Assembly (NCBI GenBank): GCA_963629395.1
Contig: CAVGIV010000016.1
Coordinates: forward strand, 1-41,052
Reading direction: 5' to 3'
Source: CAG-791 sp963629395
GTDB lineage: Bacteria; Bacillota; Clostridia; Lachnospirales; Lachnospiraceae
DNA length: 41,052 nucleotides
A program made the translations under genes and the position numbers. Below are positions 7,560 through 14,643 of this stretch, piece after piece (positions within the stretch are counted from its first letter, which is position 1; the number at the start of each line of letters is the position of its first letter). A model generated the notes under the pieces. The model did not search any database and was not told the DNA's origin. It saw only the letters and a list, made by a program, of their open reading frames with translations.

Positions 7560-7997
7560 TTATTTGTAGAGTTCATCTGGATTTAAAGCGTGAGGCGTTT
7601 CAGATCCCCAGTTGGTAGCTCCGGCCCCGGCTGCGGGACAAACACACCCACCATATTTGTGGCTTATTTTAGTGGTAAGGCTGCCGTTGCTGTCGTAATA
7701 ATAAATACCGCCGGCCCCGGCAAGCACGCACCCGCAATACAATTCATCACCCCAGCCTCCGCCGGTAACGCAGCAGCCGCAGCCGCCTCCGCCAACAACC
7801 GCATCCAGCTCATCATCGGACAGATTCTGAGTGGGGACCTTCAAATCCTCTTCCGTCAGTTCTACGCCCTGCGCCTTCCAGAAATCGATAATTTGGGCGC
7901 TTGATACGTTGCCATCCTTATTAAGCTCCGTCATTTTCTCATAAATTTCAGGAGTCGCCGCTAACTGTTTTAATTTGTCTTGTAAATCTTTGTTCAT
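7560..7997 (-). CDS. Nif11-like leader RiPP-type precursor, copy 1
   Basis: A 145-residue protein. Residues 1-70 are a charged leader that ends in LSDDELDAVVGG, the double-glycine cleavage motif seen in Nif11/nitrile-hydratase-type leader peptides of ribosomally made, modified peptides. The region after it is rich in Gly and Cys, with seven cysteines at 73, 75, 76, 88, 90, 118 and 120 (GCGCC, CGC, CVC), a pattern suited to thioether or disulfide crosslinks. The start is firm: AGGAAGG lies six bases upstream. No maturation enzyme, peptidase or exporter gene is present in the window, so modification would have to come from a distant locus. The leader is identical to that of the gene at 9467-9907. 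The product could alternatively be an unmodified secreted Cys-rich protein. Confidence 0.75.
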   Translation of the reverse strand: MNKDLQDKLKQLAATPEIYEKMTELNKDGNVSSAQIIDFWKAQGVELTEEDLKVPTQNLSDDELDAVVGGGGCGCCVTGGGWGDELYCGCVLAGAGGIYYYDSNGSLTTKISHKYGGCVCPAAGAGATNWGSETPHALNPDELYK

Positions 7998-8090
7998 AAG
8001 ACCTTCCTTTCTGAAAAATGGTTTTCATGAAAGTTTTTCTGCCTTCATTAAACAGCAAACGAATCGCTTGTGCAATCTTTATTCCAAAGG
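7795..8090 (-). repeat. 296-base identical repeat: precursor leader and upstream region, copy 1
   Basis: By eye every base matches 9705-10000. It covers the leader-coding part and 93 bases before the start codon, so the two genes probably share the same expression signals. Similarity continues with slight differences to about 8123. Confidence 0.9.
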
Positions 8091-8200
8091 GCCCTTAGCA
8101 CTCATATCAATCTTGACGCGAAGCCGGAATCGACTGATGCGCCTGAGAATGTAAAAACCAATCTCCGAAGGATCAGGTTTTATGATATAACAATACCATT

Positions 8201-9346
8201 ATGATGTTGGCAAAATACTATCTCGAAATCGACTTAATATGTATCATGGTGCTAGCTTGCTTAGCTTACCAAACCGTGCATTCTAATTTCAGAAAAACAA
8301 ACCAGGTGCGTTTTCTGGAAGTATTAGTTGTGAATATTATTTTCGTTATTAGTGATGTTATATGGATCTTTAATAACAACTATATCAGTTATTTCTGCCT
8401 GCCGTTTAACGGGATTATTTTCGGATACATAATGAACGGTATAAATGTGTGCTGTTCTGCGCTTGCGGGCTGGTCATGGCTGAGATTTTCGGAAAATTTC
8501 CTGGACAGGCATTACATTTCTACGCCAAGGGGGATCGTGGTATCGCTCATCCCGATTATCATACTGGCAGTGCTTACCATTACAACGGGCAAAACACATC
8601 TTCTCTTCTATATAACAGATGAGGGGCAATATGTAAGGCAGCCGGGATATGCGCTGCAGCTTATCCTTGCCTACAGCTATATTTTGACGTCGGTCATTAT
8701 CGTGCTGGTTTTGGCAAGAAAAACCGCTAACCGACAGGCAAAGGAGAGGAGCCTTGGAATTGCTTCATTTGCAATATTCCCGATAATTGCAGGTGTGGTG
8801 CAGCTCTTGAATCCGAACATGTCAGTCATTTTTATCGGAACGCTCCTCTCGCTGCTGAATGTGTATATCACACTGCAGGGGCAGCAGGTCTTAAATGATC
8901 CACTGACAGGGTTAAACAACCGCATGCTGCTGGATCAGAAGATTATGAGTGGAATGGAAGCGGCGGATGAGAGGCACGATTTTTGGCTGCTTATTATGGA
9001 TGTGAACAAGTTCAAGGGGATCAACGATACCTATGGTCATCTGGAAGGAGATCATGCCTTGGTGAGAATTGCGGACACGCTGAAAAAGGCTAGCTCCGAT
9101 CGGGGCGATTTTATATGCAGATACGGCGGTGATGAGTTTGTGCTTCTGCATATGACTAAAAAGAATGAGGACTGTTCAAAGCTGATTTCCAAAATCAATC
9201 AGAACCTGGAAGAATATGAGCTTCCGTATAATTTGAGCGTTTCAATCGGAGCAGCAAAATACACGAGTGAGATTGACACCTGGGCGCAGCTTATGGAGAA
9301 GGCCGATGCGGAGCTTTACAAAGTGAAGAAAGGACAAGTTAGATAG
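8201..9346 (+). CDS. Membrane-bound diguanylate cyclase (GGDEF)
   Basis: A 381-residue protein with about seven predicted membrane helices in residues 5-225 and a cytoplasmic GGDEF domain from about DPLTGLNNR (near 233) to the end. The catalytic loop YGGDEF (GGDEF at 309-313) is intact, so it should make cyclic di-GMP from GTP. The RxxD inhibitory site normally nine residues before GGDEF is absent (DRGD instead), so product inhibition is not expected. The N-terminal helices are not a domain I recognise and probably sense a membrane or small-molecule signal. There is no clear ribosome site before the ATG at 8201, so translation may be weak or the start may lie a few codons further on. It lies between, and opposite to, the two precursor genes. 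Confidence 0.88.
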   Translation: MMLAKYYLEIDLICIMVLACLAYQTVHSNFRKTNQVRFLEVLVVNIIFVISDVIWIFNNNYISYFCLPFNGIIFGYIMNGINVCCSALAGWSWLRFSENFLDRHYISTPRGIVVSLIPIIILAVLTITTGKTHLLFYITDEGQYVRQPGYALQLILAYSYILTSVIIVLVLARKTANRQAKERSLGIASFAIFPIIAGVVQLLNPNMSVIFIGTLLSLLNVYITLQGQQVLNDPLTGLNNRMLLDQKIMSGMEAADERHDFWLLIMDVNKFKGINDTYGHLEGDHALVRIADTLKKASSDRGDFICRYGGDEFVLLHMTKKNEDCSKLISKINQNLEEYELPYNLSVSIGAAKYTSEIDTWAQLMEKADAELYKVKKGQVR

Positions 9347-9364
9347 GCTGATACATCGATTTTT

Positions 9365-9453
9365 AAATAACTGGCCTGGCCAACTTGTCCTTTTCCTGAT
9401 TGCACGTGTCAAAAATCCTCAAAAAAAGTTCTGCGTTATTAGGCCAGTTATTT
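9365..9453. repeat. 13-bp inverted repeat between GGDEF gene and precursor 2
   Basis: AAATAACTGGCCT (9365-9377) and its perfect complement (9441-9453) flank 63 bases. The right arm lies just after precursor 2. Both precursor genes have CCAGTTATTT downstream of the stop. It may serve as a terminator for the two convergent genes or be a relic of cassette movement. Confidence 0.5.
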
Positions 9454-9466
9454 TGCAAACGATGTA

Positions 9467-9907
9467 CTAGTATTTGACGTATTCATCTGGCTTTAAAACG
9501 TGAGGCAGTACAGATCCCCAGTTGGTAGCTCCGGCCCCGGCAGCGGGACAAACACACGCACCATATGGTGAGGTGGCAGATGTGTCAAGTTCTCCGTCAC
9601 GGTTGTAAGCAAGAATACCGCCGCCCCCGGCAAGCAAGCAAGCACAACGCAATAGATCACCCCAGCCTCCGCCGGTAACGCAGCAGCCGCAGCCACCTCC
9701 GCCGACAACCGCATCCAGCTCATCATCGGACAGATTCTGAGTGGGGACCTTCAAATCCTCTTCCGTCAGTTCTACGCCCTGCGCCTTCCAGAAATCGATA
9801 ATTTGGGCGCTTGATACGTTGCCATCCTTATTAAGCTCCGTCATTTTCTCATAAATTTCAGGAGTCGCCGCTAACTGTTTTAATTTGTCTTGTAAATCTT
9901 TGTTCAT
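9467..9907 (-). CDS. Nif11-like leader RiPP-type precursor, copy 2
   Basis: A 146-residue paralogue of the gene at 7560-7997. Residues 1-83 are identical in the two proteins, including the LSDDELDAVVGG cleavage motif. After that the core differs: DLLRCACLLAGGGG in place of DELYCGCVLAGAGG, and residues 98-114 share few positions. Yet all seven cysteines stay at residues 73, 75, 76, 88, 90, 118 and 120, and the CVCPAAGAGATNWGS block is kept. This is the behaviour of a leader recognised by a common enzyme with a variable product. The ribosome site and upstream region match copy 1. No processing genes are adjacent. Confidence 0.75.
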   Translation of the reverse strand: MNKDLQDKLKQLAATPEIYEKMTELNKDGNVSSAQIIDFWKAQGVELTEEDLKVPTQNLSDDELDAVVGGGGCGCCVTGGGWGDLLRCACLLAGGGGILAYNRDGELDTSATSPYGACVCPAAGAGATNWGSVLPHVLKPDEYVKY

Positions 9908-10000
9908 AAGACCTTCCTTTCTGAAAAATGGTTTTCATGAAAGTTTTTCTGCCTTCATTAAACAGCAAACGAATCGCTTGTGCAATCTTTATTCCAAAGG
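9705..10000 (-). repeat. 296-base identical repeat: precursor leader and upstream region, copy 2
   Basis: Partner of 7795-8090. The open frame that runs through it on the plus strand (9928-10179) is broken in the other copy and is not considered a gene. Confidence 0.9.
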
Positions 10001-10056
10001 CCCTTGGCACTCATATCAATCTTGACGCGAAGGCGTTTTCTACATACTGTGATGTT

Positions 10057-10080
10057 GGGGTCAAAAGGTCTTTTGCCCCC
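10057..10080. other. Hairpin upstream of the MBL-fold gene
   Basis: GGGGTCAAAAG and CTTTTGCCCCC form an 11-bp stem with one mismatch and a two-base loop. There is no T run on the plus strand after it. It lies in unique sequence between the precursor repeat and the MBL-fold gene and might be a small repeat element or a regulatory structure. Confidence 0.4.
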
Positions 10081-10175
10081 GCGATAGTTACCGCAGAATT
10101 TCATAAACTCGTCCAAATTGTGATAAATAATTGGCGATTAGACGATAATGATTCGGGAAAAGGGAGGTGTTATTT

Positions 10176-10991
10176 ATGAAGCTTACAATGCTGGGAACCG
10201 GCAATGCGGTGGTGACAGAATGCTACAACACCTGTTTTGTGCTGGAGGACGAGATGCGTCCGCAGGAGGATCGCTATTTTCTGGTGGACGGAGGCGGCGG
10301 CAACGGCCTGCTCCACCAGCTGAAGGCAGCTGGGATTAACTGGAAGGACATTCGGGTGATGTTCCTGACCCATCGCCACCTTGATCATCTGATGGGGATG
10401 ATCTGGATGCTGCGGATGGTGCTGCAGAACATGCAGCGGGGAAAATACGAAGGAGAGGCAACCATCTACGGCCACGATGAGGTGATTGCACTGCTGAGGG
10501 AGATGGCAGAGAAGCTTCTGACGGAGAAGGAATGCGCTTTCCTGGACAGCCGGCTGCACCTTGTGGAGGTGAAGGACGGTGAGAGCAAGGAGATCCTTGG
10601 GCGGAAGGTGACCTTTTTTGACATCGGCTCGACGAAGGCGAAGCAGTTCGGTTTCACCATGGAATATGAGAAAGGAAAGAAGCTGACCTGTTGCGGGGAT
10701 GAGCCATATAACGAATGTGAGAAGGAGTATGCGGAGGGCGCTGAGTGGCTGCTGCATGAGGCATTTTGCCTCTATGGCCAGGCGGATATCTTCCAGCCGT
10801 ATAAAAAACATCACTCCACCGTCATGGATGCGGCGAAGCTGGCTGCGGGGCTGCAGGTGCCGAATCTGATCCTGTATCATACAGAGGACCGCAACATTCT
10901 GAATCGGCGCGAGCTGTATACAGCGGAAGGCAGGGAGTATTACAGCGGCAATCTGGTCATTCCGGAAGATCTGGATGTGATCGAGCTGTAG
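10176..10991 (+). CDS. MBL-fold metallo-hydrolase, RNase Z-like
   Basis: A 271-residue metallo-beta-lactamase-fold protein. The metal-binding motif HRHLDH is at residues 66-71. Later ligands are plausible at the CCGDE segment, the HEAF segment, HHST and the C-terminal HTED. The overall plan (MKLTMLGTGNA at the N-terminus, DGGGG, then HxHxDH) is that of the RNase Z/ribonuclease BN-like branch, though many such proteins are general hydrolases of unknown substrate. I start it at the ATG at 10176, seven bases after AGGGAGGT. Its first 51 codons are duplicated at 7355-7508, so the cassette in between probably arrived by a repeat-generating event at this gene. Confidence 0.85.
   Translation: MKLTMLGTGNAVVTECYNTCFVLEDEMRPQEDRYFLVDGGGGNGLLHQLKAAGINWKDIRVMFLTHRHLDHLMGMIWMLRMVLQNMQRGKYEGEATIYGHDEVIALLREMAEKLLTEKECAFLDSRLHLVEVKDGESKEILGRKVTFFDIGSTKAKQFGFTMEYEKGKKLTCCGDEPYNECEKEYAEGAEWLLHEAFCLYGQADIFQPYKKHHSTVMDAAKLAAGLQVPNLILYHTEDRNILNRRELYTAEGREYYSGNLVIPEDLDVIEL
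10192..10327 (+). repeat. Direct repeat, MBL-fold gene 5' end, copy 2
   Basis: Partner of 7371-7506, inside the intact gene. Confidence 0.9.
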
Positions 10992-11117
10992 TGTACGAAA
11001 GAAGGAAAGGTCACAGGTAAGATCCTGTGGTATGATCATTGAAGCACAGGGACAGTAAGGCTGTGCCTGCGGTCTTGACTGATGTTTGTTGTGAATTTTG
11101 AAAGTAGAGAGGTGACC

Positions 11118-11717
11118 ATGAACATTGTATGCCTGGATTTAGAGGGAGTATTGGTGCCGGAGATCTGGATTGCGTTCGCAGAGGCTTCGGGAATTCCGGA
11201 GCTGAAGAGAACCACGCGGGACGAACCGGATTATGAGAAGCTGATGAACTGGAGAATCGGTATCCTGAAGGAGCACGGCCTTGGTCTGAAGGAGATTCAG
11301 GAGACCATTGCGCGGATCGATCCGCTGCCCGGTGCGAAGGAGTTTCTGGATACACTCCGGAAGGAAACGCAGGTTATCATTATCAGCGATACCTTCTCGC
11401 AGTTCGCAGGCCCGTTGATGGCCAAGCTGGGGTATCCTACCATTTTCTGCAATGAGCTGGAGGTCGCAGCGGACGGAGAGATCACCGGATTCCGGATGCG
11501 GATAGAGAATTCCAAGCTGACGACGGTAAAGGCGCTGCAGTCCATTGGCTTTGAAACCATCGCCAGTGGCGATTCCTTCAATGATCTCGGCATGATCGGC
11601 GCCAGCAAGGCGGGCTTCCTTTTCCGCTCCACGGAGCAGATTAAGAAGGATCACCCGGAGCTTCCGGCCTATGAGACCTTCGCAGAGCTTCTGGAGGCCA
11701 TCGAGAAGGCACTTTGA
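11118..11717 (+). CDS. thrH: ThrH-like phosphoserine phosphatase / homoserine phosphotransferase
   Basis: A 199-residue HAD-superfamily protein. It begins MNIVCLDLEGVLVPEIWI, the characteristic ThrH start, in which the nucleophilic Asp7 and the second acid Glu9 replace the usual DxD. HAD motif II is seen in VIIISDTFSQF, and motif IV in SGDSFNDLGMI. ThrH enzymes dephosphorylate phosphoserine and can pass the phosphate to homoserine, linking serine and threonine synthesis. I choose the ATG at 11118, with GAGAGGTGA just upstream, over an in-frame upstream start at 11082. The gene stands alone, followed by a strong terminator shared with the convergent GH43 gene. Confidence 0.9.
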   Translation: MNIVCLDLEGVLVPEIWIAFAEASGIPELKRTTRDEPDYEKLMNWRIGILKEHGLGLKEIQETIARIDPLPGAKEFLDTLRKETQVIIISDTFSQFAGPLMAKLGYPTIFCNELEVAADGEITGFRMRIENSKLTTVKALQSIGFETIASGDSFNDLGMIGASKAGFLFRSTEQIKKDHPELPAYETFAELLEAIEKAL

Positions 11718-11746
11718 GGTAACAGAGCGGTTGAGCTCTATGAGCA

Positions 11747-11790
11747 AACAGCAGCGGCAGCACGGGTTCATCTGTGCTGCCGCTGCTGTT
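11747..11790. terminator. Bidirectional terminator between thrH and the GH43 gene
   Basis: A perfect 17-bp stem (11747-11763 with 11774-11790, GCAGCGGCAGCAC-rich arms) with a 10-base loop lies between two convergent genes. The arms begin with AA and end with TT, so both directions have a short A/T flank. Confidence 0.8.
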
Positions 11791-11803
11791 TAAGAAAGCG
11801 AAA

Positions 11804-12655
11804 CTATAGCTCGATATCAAAGAATACCGGGTGCTCCTGCAGATGCGTGTTGGGCTGATGCAGGACGAGCTTGGTCTGTCCCTCTTTGGTGTCGAACAGC
11901 ATGCCGTGTCCGCCATCCTCATCGAAGAGAGGACTGGAATCCACCGTCCAGCGGCCGGTGATTTCGCCGTTGTCGGAGCGGGCAATCGCCTCTGCATAGC
12001 CCTTCGGGCCAAAGGTCGCCCACAGCATGAGGAGTTCTCCGGACTTGCTGCGCCACAGGAACGGACCGTCGGTGACATAGATGGGACCGTCCCACTGCCG
12101 GTTGGTGATAGGACGCCCCCAGGAGGCATCGGAGGCCTGCAGGAGCATCCGCGGTGTGCCGATTCGGCGTGTTAAATCGTCGGAAAGAGGAACGGCGCAG
12201 ATCTGTCCGTTTCCAAGATCCACCCATTCGTGACTGAATACCATCCACGGAGCACCGGACTTATCGACGTAAAGGGTTCCGTCGAGGCACTGCCACGGCT
12301 CCGGTGTAATCTTGCCGTCGGAATGAATGTGATACGGCCCCAGCGGGGACTCTGATTTCAGAATCAGGGTTCCCTTTTTGTTGTCCTCGGAATTGGCGAA
12401 GGTGGCGAGAATGTAAAAGGCGCCCTTGTAAAAATGAATCTCCGGCGCCCAATAGCACTTGTCGGCCCAGAAATCCTCCGGCTTATGAAACAGCTCCACG
12501 GGGCCCTCCCAGTTTTCGAGGTCCTTACTGTAATACCCGTCAAAGCCATCGGCGTGCGGCGTCCAGGTGGTGGCGGCGCGGGTGCCGGTCATGTAATAGG
12601 TGCCGTCATGGAGCAGAACAAAGGGATCGCGAATATTGATGTCGGTAAGCTTCAC
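11804..12655 (-). CDS. Glycoside hydrolase family 43-like enzyme
   Basis: A 283-residue cytoplasmic protein (no signal peptide) with the five-bladed propeller pattern of GH43, the family of arabinosidases, arabinanases and xylosidases. The presumed base Asp10 is in INIRDPFV, the WAPEIHF motif is at 69-75, and the pKa-tuning Asp125 is in CLDGTLYVD. Where the catalytic acid normally gives EGP, this protein has TDGPF (Asp196), so the acid is Asp or the clade differs. The start is GTG with AAAGGAG upstream. It is divergent from the YesL gene by 68 bases. Cytoplasmic location and neighbours suggest it trims short arabino- or galacto-oligosaccharides imported by the ABC system nearby. Confidence 0.85.
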   Translation of the reverse strand: MKLTDINIRDPFVLLHDGTYYMTGTRAATTWTPHADGFDGYYSKDLENWEGPVELFHKPEDFWADKCYWAPEIHFYKGAFYILATFANSEDNKKGTLILKSESPLGPYHIHSDGKITPEPWQCLDGTLYVDKSGAPWMVFSHEWVDLGNGQICAVPLSDDLTRRIGTPRMLLQASDASWGRPITNRQWDGPIYVTDGPFLWRSKSGELLMLWATFGPKGYAEAIARSDNGEITGRWTVDSSPLFDEDGGHGMLFDTKEGQTKLVLHQPNTHLQEHPVFFDIEL

Positions 12656-12723
12656 GGGAAACTCCTTTCAGTGGCAAAACGTGCTATGATCTATATCCTA
12701 CCGCACGAGGAGGTGTAACGGCT

Positions 12724-13377
12724 ATGCCTAATTTTTTCAATATCGATAATCCAATCTGGAAATTCATCGGAAATCTGTGGGATTTCTTTGTCCTTTCGGT
12801 GCTGTGGCTGGTGTGCTCGATTCCCGTTGTGACGATCGGTGCATCTACAACGGCTCTGTACTACGTGACGCTGAAAATGGCATCCAATCAGGAGGGGAAG
12901 CTGTGGCAGCAGTATTTTCACAGCTTCCGGCAGAACTGGAAGGAGGCTACGGCAATCTGGCTCGGATTTCTTGCTGTGGGAATCATTCTCGGAATCGACC
13001 TTATGTACGGATTGACAGGCGGGACAAATCTGGCATCGGCGGTACTGGTCTTTGCCGTTGTTGTGGGCGCGTTGTATCTGTGTCTTTTGTCCTTTGTCTT
13101 TCCGCTCCTTGCGCGGGTGGATAACACACCGTTTGCCATTGTGAAGATGGCGGGCGGCATGCTGGTGCAGAATTTCCTGCCGATTCTGGCAGGAGTCATG
13201 GTGATGGCCGGGTTTATTCTGGTGGGGGTGTTTGCTTTCAAACTGATTCTGCTGGTGGTGCCGGCACTCCCGGCGTATATAAACAGCCGGATGTATAACC
13301 GCATTCTGGAGAGATACCATCTCAATCTGGAGGATCGTGATCAGGCGGCGAGTGCGTCGGAGGATGCGCAGGGGTAA
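12724..13377 (+). CDS. YesL-like membrane protein (DUF624)
   Basis: A 217-residue integral membrane protein. The start (FFNIDNPIWKFIGNLWDFFVLSVLWLVCSIPVVTIGASTTALYY, residues 4-47) is the DUF624 signature. Five membrane helices are visible (near 20-45, 75-100, 105-135, 145-185). DUF624 proteins are almost always found in carbohydrate-utilisation loci of Firmicutes next to CUT1 ABC permeases. Their function is unknown; a regulatory or accessory role to transport is assumed. It has a GAGGAGGTG site. The downstream 103 bases to the convergent AraC gene contain nothing I recognise. Confidence 0.88.
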   Translation: MPNFFNIDNPIWKFIGNLWDFFVLSVLWLVCSIPVVTIGASTTALYYVTLKMASNQEGKLWQQYFHSFRQNWKEATAIWLGFLAVGIILGIDLMYGLTGGTNLASAVLVFAVVVGALYLCLLSFVFPLLARVDNTPFAIVKMAGGMLVQNFLPILAGVMVMAGFILVGVFAFKLILLVVPALPAYINSRMYNRILERYHLNLEDRDQAASASEDAQG

Positions 13378-13480
13378 GACATGAAATATCCGCATTGCTT
13401 GAATCACAGACAGCTTTGCGAGAGACATTTCCTTTTGCGTGTACTCGGAAAAGAGAATTACGGGATATCTGCGGATGAAG

Positions 13481-14386
13481 TCACTGCGCGGTTCCGCTGC
13501 CGAACTTGCTGGAGACGGTGGCCTGCTTGCGGTATTCGCGGGGAGAGCACCCCATGTACTTGCGGAACAGGTCCTTAAAGTAGTTGCTGCTGGAAAATCC
13601 GCTGTCCAGCGCCACCTTGGTGATGGTGTCGTCGCTGACAAGGAGCTGATGGGTGGCATTGCGGATCCGTACATTGTTCAGATATTCCTTGAAGGTGTGG
13701 CCGGTCGTTGTTTTGAATTTATGTGAAAAATAGACCGGATTCAGCTTGAGCTCGGAGGCGATGGTGTCCAGTGACAGCGGCTGAGAAAAGCGCGTGTCAA
13801 TGATCTGCAGCGCCTGCTCGATGTCGGACTGCATGTCCTTCATGGAAATGAAGAGATCCTTCGCTCTTGTAGAGTGATTCAGTGTTTGAATCAGCAGTTC
13901 ACTGACATACAGAGACAGCAGGACATTGGAGCTGGGGCTGGGCGAGAACTGCTCCTTGGCGATGCGGCGCAGTAGTTCTTCGATGATGGGGCGGCCGGCT
14001 TTATCGGTGATCCGCTTGTCGGAGGTCTGGAGCATGCGGAATAGCTCCGGAACCTGGTCGGCCAGATGCGGAGGGAGGGCATCGGTATTGATGTAGACGG
14101 CAATGCGCTCGGAGGGGGTCGTTCCGGTGTAGCTGGTGCTGTGGTGCACACCGGGGGCAACCAGAACAATGTCTCCGGCATCGAGGCGGACATAAGCACC
14201 GTTAATGATGTAAAGGCAGTGTCCGGTTCGAAGGTAATAGAATTCGAGCACCGAGTGGGTGTGTTCATAGGGCATGTAGAAGGATGGTGTTCGTGTCTGC
14301 GCTTCAATGTAGAAGTCCACGGACGCCATTCGTTTTTCATCGAAGGAGCGGTATGCCAGCTGCAGCGGATCAGAGTGGTTATTCAC
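13481..14386 (-). CDS. AraC-family transcriptional regulator
   Basis: A 301-residue regulator. The N-terminal half (about 15-170) is a cupin-like sugar-binding domain, seen in FYMPYEHTHSVLEFYYLRTG and GDIVLVAPGVHHS. The C-terminal 100 residues hold two helix-turn-helix motifs, with the AraC signature ITKVALDSGFSSSNYFKDLF and the ending KYMGCSPREYRK. The start is GTG with GAGG upstream. It is divergent from the sugar ABC operon at 14644, which it very likely activates in response to an imported sugar. The shared 257-base interval has a 7-bp inverted repeat at 14530-14550 that could be its site. Confidence 0.92.
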   Translation of the reverse strand: MNNHSDPLQLAYRSFDEKRMASVDFYIEAQTRTPSFYMPYEHTHSVLEFYYLRTGHCLYIINGAYVRLDAGDIVLVAPGVHHSTSYTGTTPSERIAVYINTDALPPHLADQVPELFRMLQTSDKRITDKAGRPIIEELLRRIAKEQFSPSPSSNVLLSLYVSELLIQTLNHSTRAKDLFISMKDMQSDIEQALQIIDTRFSQPLSLDTIASELKLNPVYFSHKFKTTTGHTFKEYLNNVRIRNATHQLLVSDDTITKVALDSGFSSSNYFKDLFRKYMGCSPREYRKQATVSSKFGSGTAQ

Positions 14387-14529
14387 AAATATGCCTCACG
14401 AGGTTAAGGAAAAGTGCACAATAAACATGAAATGCTTAATTTTTATTTATCTATAGACCTAGAAAAATAAGCGGTATGCGATGGTTTTACTATTTTTTAC
14501 AGTATTTTTCCAATGGGCGTTTATATATA

Positions 14530-14550
14530 CTTTGTTCACGGTTAACAAAG
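14530..14550. promoter_or_regulatory. Operator-like inverted repeat ahead of the pectin-type ABC operon
   Basis: CTTTGTT and AACAAAG (7-bp arms, 7-base spacer) lie about 95 bases before the binding-protein start, just downstream of an AT-rich promoter-like tract (14490-14530). The AraC regulator or a catabolite regulator could bind here; the spacing does not fit a clean cre consensus. Confidence 0.4.
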
Positions 14551-14643
14551 AGCTGCGGCTCACAAAACGACCGCCGAAGAGGAAATGCAATGGGAGGGCG
14601 GCCGCTGTGACAGTTGCCGAAGAAATTATTACGGAGGGTAATG

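Noticed and set aside
9110..9140. Possible RxxD inhibitory site in the GGDEF protein
   Set aside because: The residues at the required distance read DRGD, with the Arg one position off, so the site is judged absent.
9928..10179. 83-codon open frame on the plus strand upstream of the MBL gene
   Set aside because: It runs through the upstream region of precursor 2; the matching region of precursor 1 breaks the frame with an indel, and there is no ribosome site.
7345..10329. A classical insertion sequence or integron enclosing the precursor genes
   Set aside because: No transposase, integrase or terminal inverted repeat was found in this interval; only direct repeats are seen.
14400..14643. 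Catabolite-response element upstream of the pectin-type operon
   Set aside because: The CTTTGTT/AACAAAG repeat has the wrong centre and spacing for a cre site, so it is listed only as an unspecified operator-like repeat.
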